A DNA stretch of 64,000 nt, taken from the NCBI RefSeq assembly GCF_000971965.1, contig NZ_LAQP01000001.1, positions 124,001 to 188,000 on the forward strand, read 5' to 3'. The translations under genes and the position numbers were made by a program. The DNA comes from Paenibacillus wulumuqiensis. Lineage in GTDB: Bacteria > Bacillota > Bacilli > Paenibacillales > Paenibacillaceae. This document shows positions 62,424 to 64,000 of the stretch, one piece after another. Each line of letters opens with the position of its first letter. The stretch's first letter is position 1. The notes beneath the pieces were generated by a model. It was given only the letters and a program-made list of their open reading frames with translations. It was not told the DNA's origin and searched no databases.

Positions 62424-62526
62424 CATGGATCTCGCAACATTCAAGCACAAATGTTGATACTAGGCAGTATTCACCGATCACTCTGCTGACCTGTACATAT
62501 TTTATTCAGACAAAAGGAGCAAACCC

Positions 62527-63939
62527 ATGCCCAAAAATAGGCCTTATCTCTATCATGAGCTGACCAACAGTATCTGCTCGACCTGTTACCGCAAGGCAGA
62601 AGCCAAGATTATCGAGGAAAATGGACGCATCTATATGGTCAAGCGCTGCCTCGTACACGGACCGGAAAAGGTACTGATCTCGACGGATGTGGAGTACTAT
62701 CATCGTACCCGCGAGTTCGTCAAACCGTCCGAGATGCCGCAGATCTGGAATACCCCGATCAAATACGGCTGCCCCTACGACTGTGGTCTCTGTCCGGATC
62801 ATGAGCAGCACAGCTGTCTCACTCTGCTGGAGATTACGGATCACTGCAATATGAAGTGCCCGATCTGCTTTGCCGAATCGTCCCCGCACCGGACATCGTA
62901 TCGTTCACTGGAACAGATCGCCTTTATGCTCGACCGGATTGTCGAGAATGAGGGGGAGCCGGACATTGTGCAGATCAGTGGAGGGGAGCCGACGACCCAT
63001 CCGGACTTTTTTGAGATTCTCGATATGTGCAAAAGCCGTCCGATCAAGCATATTATGCTCAATACGAATGGCGTGCGAATTGCCCAGGATCGGGAATTTG
63101 TCCGCCGGCTGGCAGGGTATATGCCGGGCTTTGAGATTTATTTGCAGTTTGACAGCTTTGAAGCCCATGTACTCAAAGAGCTGCGCGGAGCGGATGTACG
63201 CCGTATCCGCGAAGAAGCGATTCGTCATCTGAATGAGTTCAACCTGTCCACCACCCTGGTGGTGACACTTAAGAAAGACCTGAATGATCACGAGATCGGC
63301 AAAATTATTCAATATGGACTCAAGCAGCGTGCTGTACGCGGCGTGACCATTCAGCCGATCCAGGCCGCAGGACGGCTGGAAGGCTATGACCCATCGACTG
63401 ATCGCCTGACTGTGAGCGAAGTGCGTCAGATGATCATCGATCAATCCGGCGTGTTTAATGAAAATGATATCCTGCCGGTTCCCTGCCACCCCGATTGTCT
63501 GGCGATGGGCTATGCGCTGAAAGTCGGCAAGCAGGTCATTCCACTGACCCGTATGATCGAGCCGGAAGTACTGCTGGAGGGAGACAGCAATACGATCGTA
63601 TTCGAAAATGATCCGGTTATTCGCGGCAAACTGTTCGAACTGCTGTCAACCGGTCACTCGCCGATCTCCTCGGCTCTGTCTCTGAAAAGTCTGCTCTGCT
63701 GCCTGCCACTCGCAGCCGTACCCAAGCAGATTAATTATGACAACGTCTTCCGCGTAATCATCATGCAGTTCCTGGATGCCTATAACTTTGACGTACGCTC
63801 GGTAAAAAAATCCTGCGTGCATATCGTCCATCCGGATGGACGGATCATTCCATTTGATACGTACAATCTATTTTACCGGGATGACAAGGAGCAGCTGCTC
63901 GAGAAGCGCAAACAGGAGATTGTGACAGCCTGGGAGTAA
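62527..63939 (+). CDS. Radical SAM protein of the MJ0619/tetraether lipid synthase-like type
   Basis: 470 residues. The SAM cluster motif C-x3-C-x2-C is at Cys107, Cys111 and Cys114 (DHCNMKCPIC), followed by the GGEPT motif (QISGGEPTTHPDF). Upstream there are a rubredoxin-like set (Cys17, Cys20, Cys41, with His44) and a second cluster set CPYDCGLCPDH...C (Cys82, 86, 89, 97). This order is seen in MJ0619-type proteins and tetraether lipid synthase Tes, which join or modify lipid chains. A late PVPCHPDC pair may bind another cluster. AAAGGAG precedes the ATG. It lies 103 bases after the Lgt paralogue. Confidence 0.82.
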   Translation: MPKNRPYLYHELTNSICSTCYRKAEAKIIEENGRIYMVKRCLVHGPEKVLISTDVEYYHRTREFVKPSEMPQIWNTPIKYGCPYDCGLCPDHEQHSCLTLLEITDHCNMKCPICFAESSPHRTSYRSLEQIAFMLDRIVENEGEPDIVQISGGEPTTHPDFFEILDMCKSRPIKHIMLNTNGVRIAQDREFVRRLAGYMPGFEIYLQFDSFEAHVLKELRGADVRRIREEAIRHLNEFNLSTTLVVTLKKDLNDHEIGKIIQYGLKQRAVRGVTIQPIQAAGRLEGYDPSTDRLTVSEVRQMIIDQSGVFNENDILPVPCHPDCLAMGYALKVGKQVIPLTRMIEPEVLLEGDSNTIVFENDPVIRGKLFELLSTGHSPISSALSLKSLLCCLPLAAVPKQINYDNVFRVIIMQFLDAYNFDVRSVKKSCVHIVHPDGRIIPFDTYNLFYRDDKEQLLEKRKQEIVTAWE

Positions 63940-64000
63940 TGGAGATGGGTAGATGACCATAAAGTAAAGTACGCAGACAAAAGAAGCAATATTCTTAAAA

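Overview
The window reads as a chromosomal segment of a Paenibacillus-like Firmicute. The evidence is strong AAGGAGG-type ribosome sites, frequent TTG and GTG starts, a T-box leader on glnS, a LicT/BglG antiterminator target, a GutR-type glucitol locus, XerS, a DUF896 protein and secreted pectin enzymes. Base composition looks close to half G+C in genes and AT-rich between them. I see no rRNA, tRNA, CRISPR array, insertion sequence or prophage; about 52 protein genes are supported.

Layout. 1-5.5 kb: the tail of mobB, a flavin reductase, a tautomerase, xerS, two acetyltransferases, a short-chain dehydrogenase and an OhrR-type regulator. 5.9-12.7 kb: a CBM9-like protein paired with a large transglutaminase-fold protein, then YdcF, a YqkB-like protein and hypotheticals. 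12.9-18.3 kb: a pectin operon (pectinesterase then pectate lyase) divergent from an AraC regulator. 18.4-24.6 kb: gutR divergent from gutP-gutB-fructokinase, which takes glucitol to fructose 6-phosphate. 25-31.8 kb: brnQ, an aldo/keto reductase, a two-gene molybdopterin oxidoreductase unit and a membrane protein. 32-35 kb: a dehydrogenase-merR pair behind a MerR-type promoter, and a GH1 beta-glucosidase behind a ribonucleic antiterminator. 35.3-38 kb: a short membrane leader ORF, yidC and lrgAB. 38.2-49.9 kb: a metal and metalloid block (ZIP, CDF, CzrA-like regulator, arsR-arsB-arsC, P-type ATPase) interrupted by DinB, CGNR and T-box-glnS genes. 50-64 kb: a PilZ protein, an NlpC/P60 hydrolase, a sulfur-handling multidomain reductase with its ArsR regulator, a TetR/CYP102 pair, and a terminal group of a small zinc-finger membrane protein, an Lgt paralogue and a radical SAM protein of the MJ0619/tetraether-synthase type.

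How the parts work together. The zinc/cadmium exporters at 39.3 and 47.6 kb carry closely similar 26-bp ArsR/SmtB-type operators, so they probably form one regulon under the CzrA-like repressor at 40.7 kb. The ars operon has its own unrelated palindrome. GutR, MerR, TetR and the sulfur-linked ArsR each have a convincing palindrome in the promoter they are likely to control.

The two most interesting signals are these. (1) A MifM-like leader peptide precedes yidC, with a 10-bp hairpin that covers part of the yidC ribosome site; this suggests translational-arrest control of membrane insertase supply. (2) The Lgt-paralogue/radical-SAM pair at the right end may modify membrane lipids. Both are inferences from sequence.
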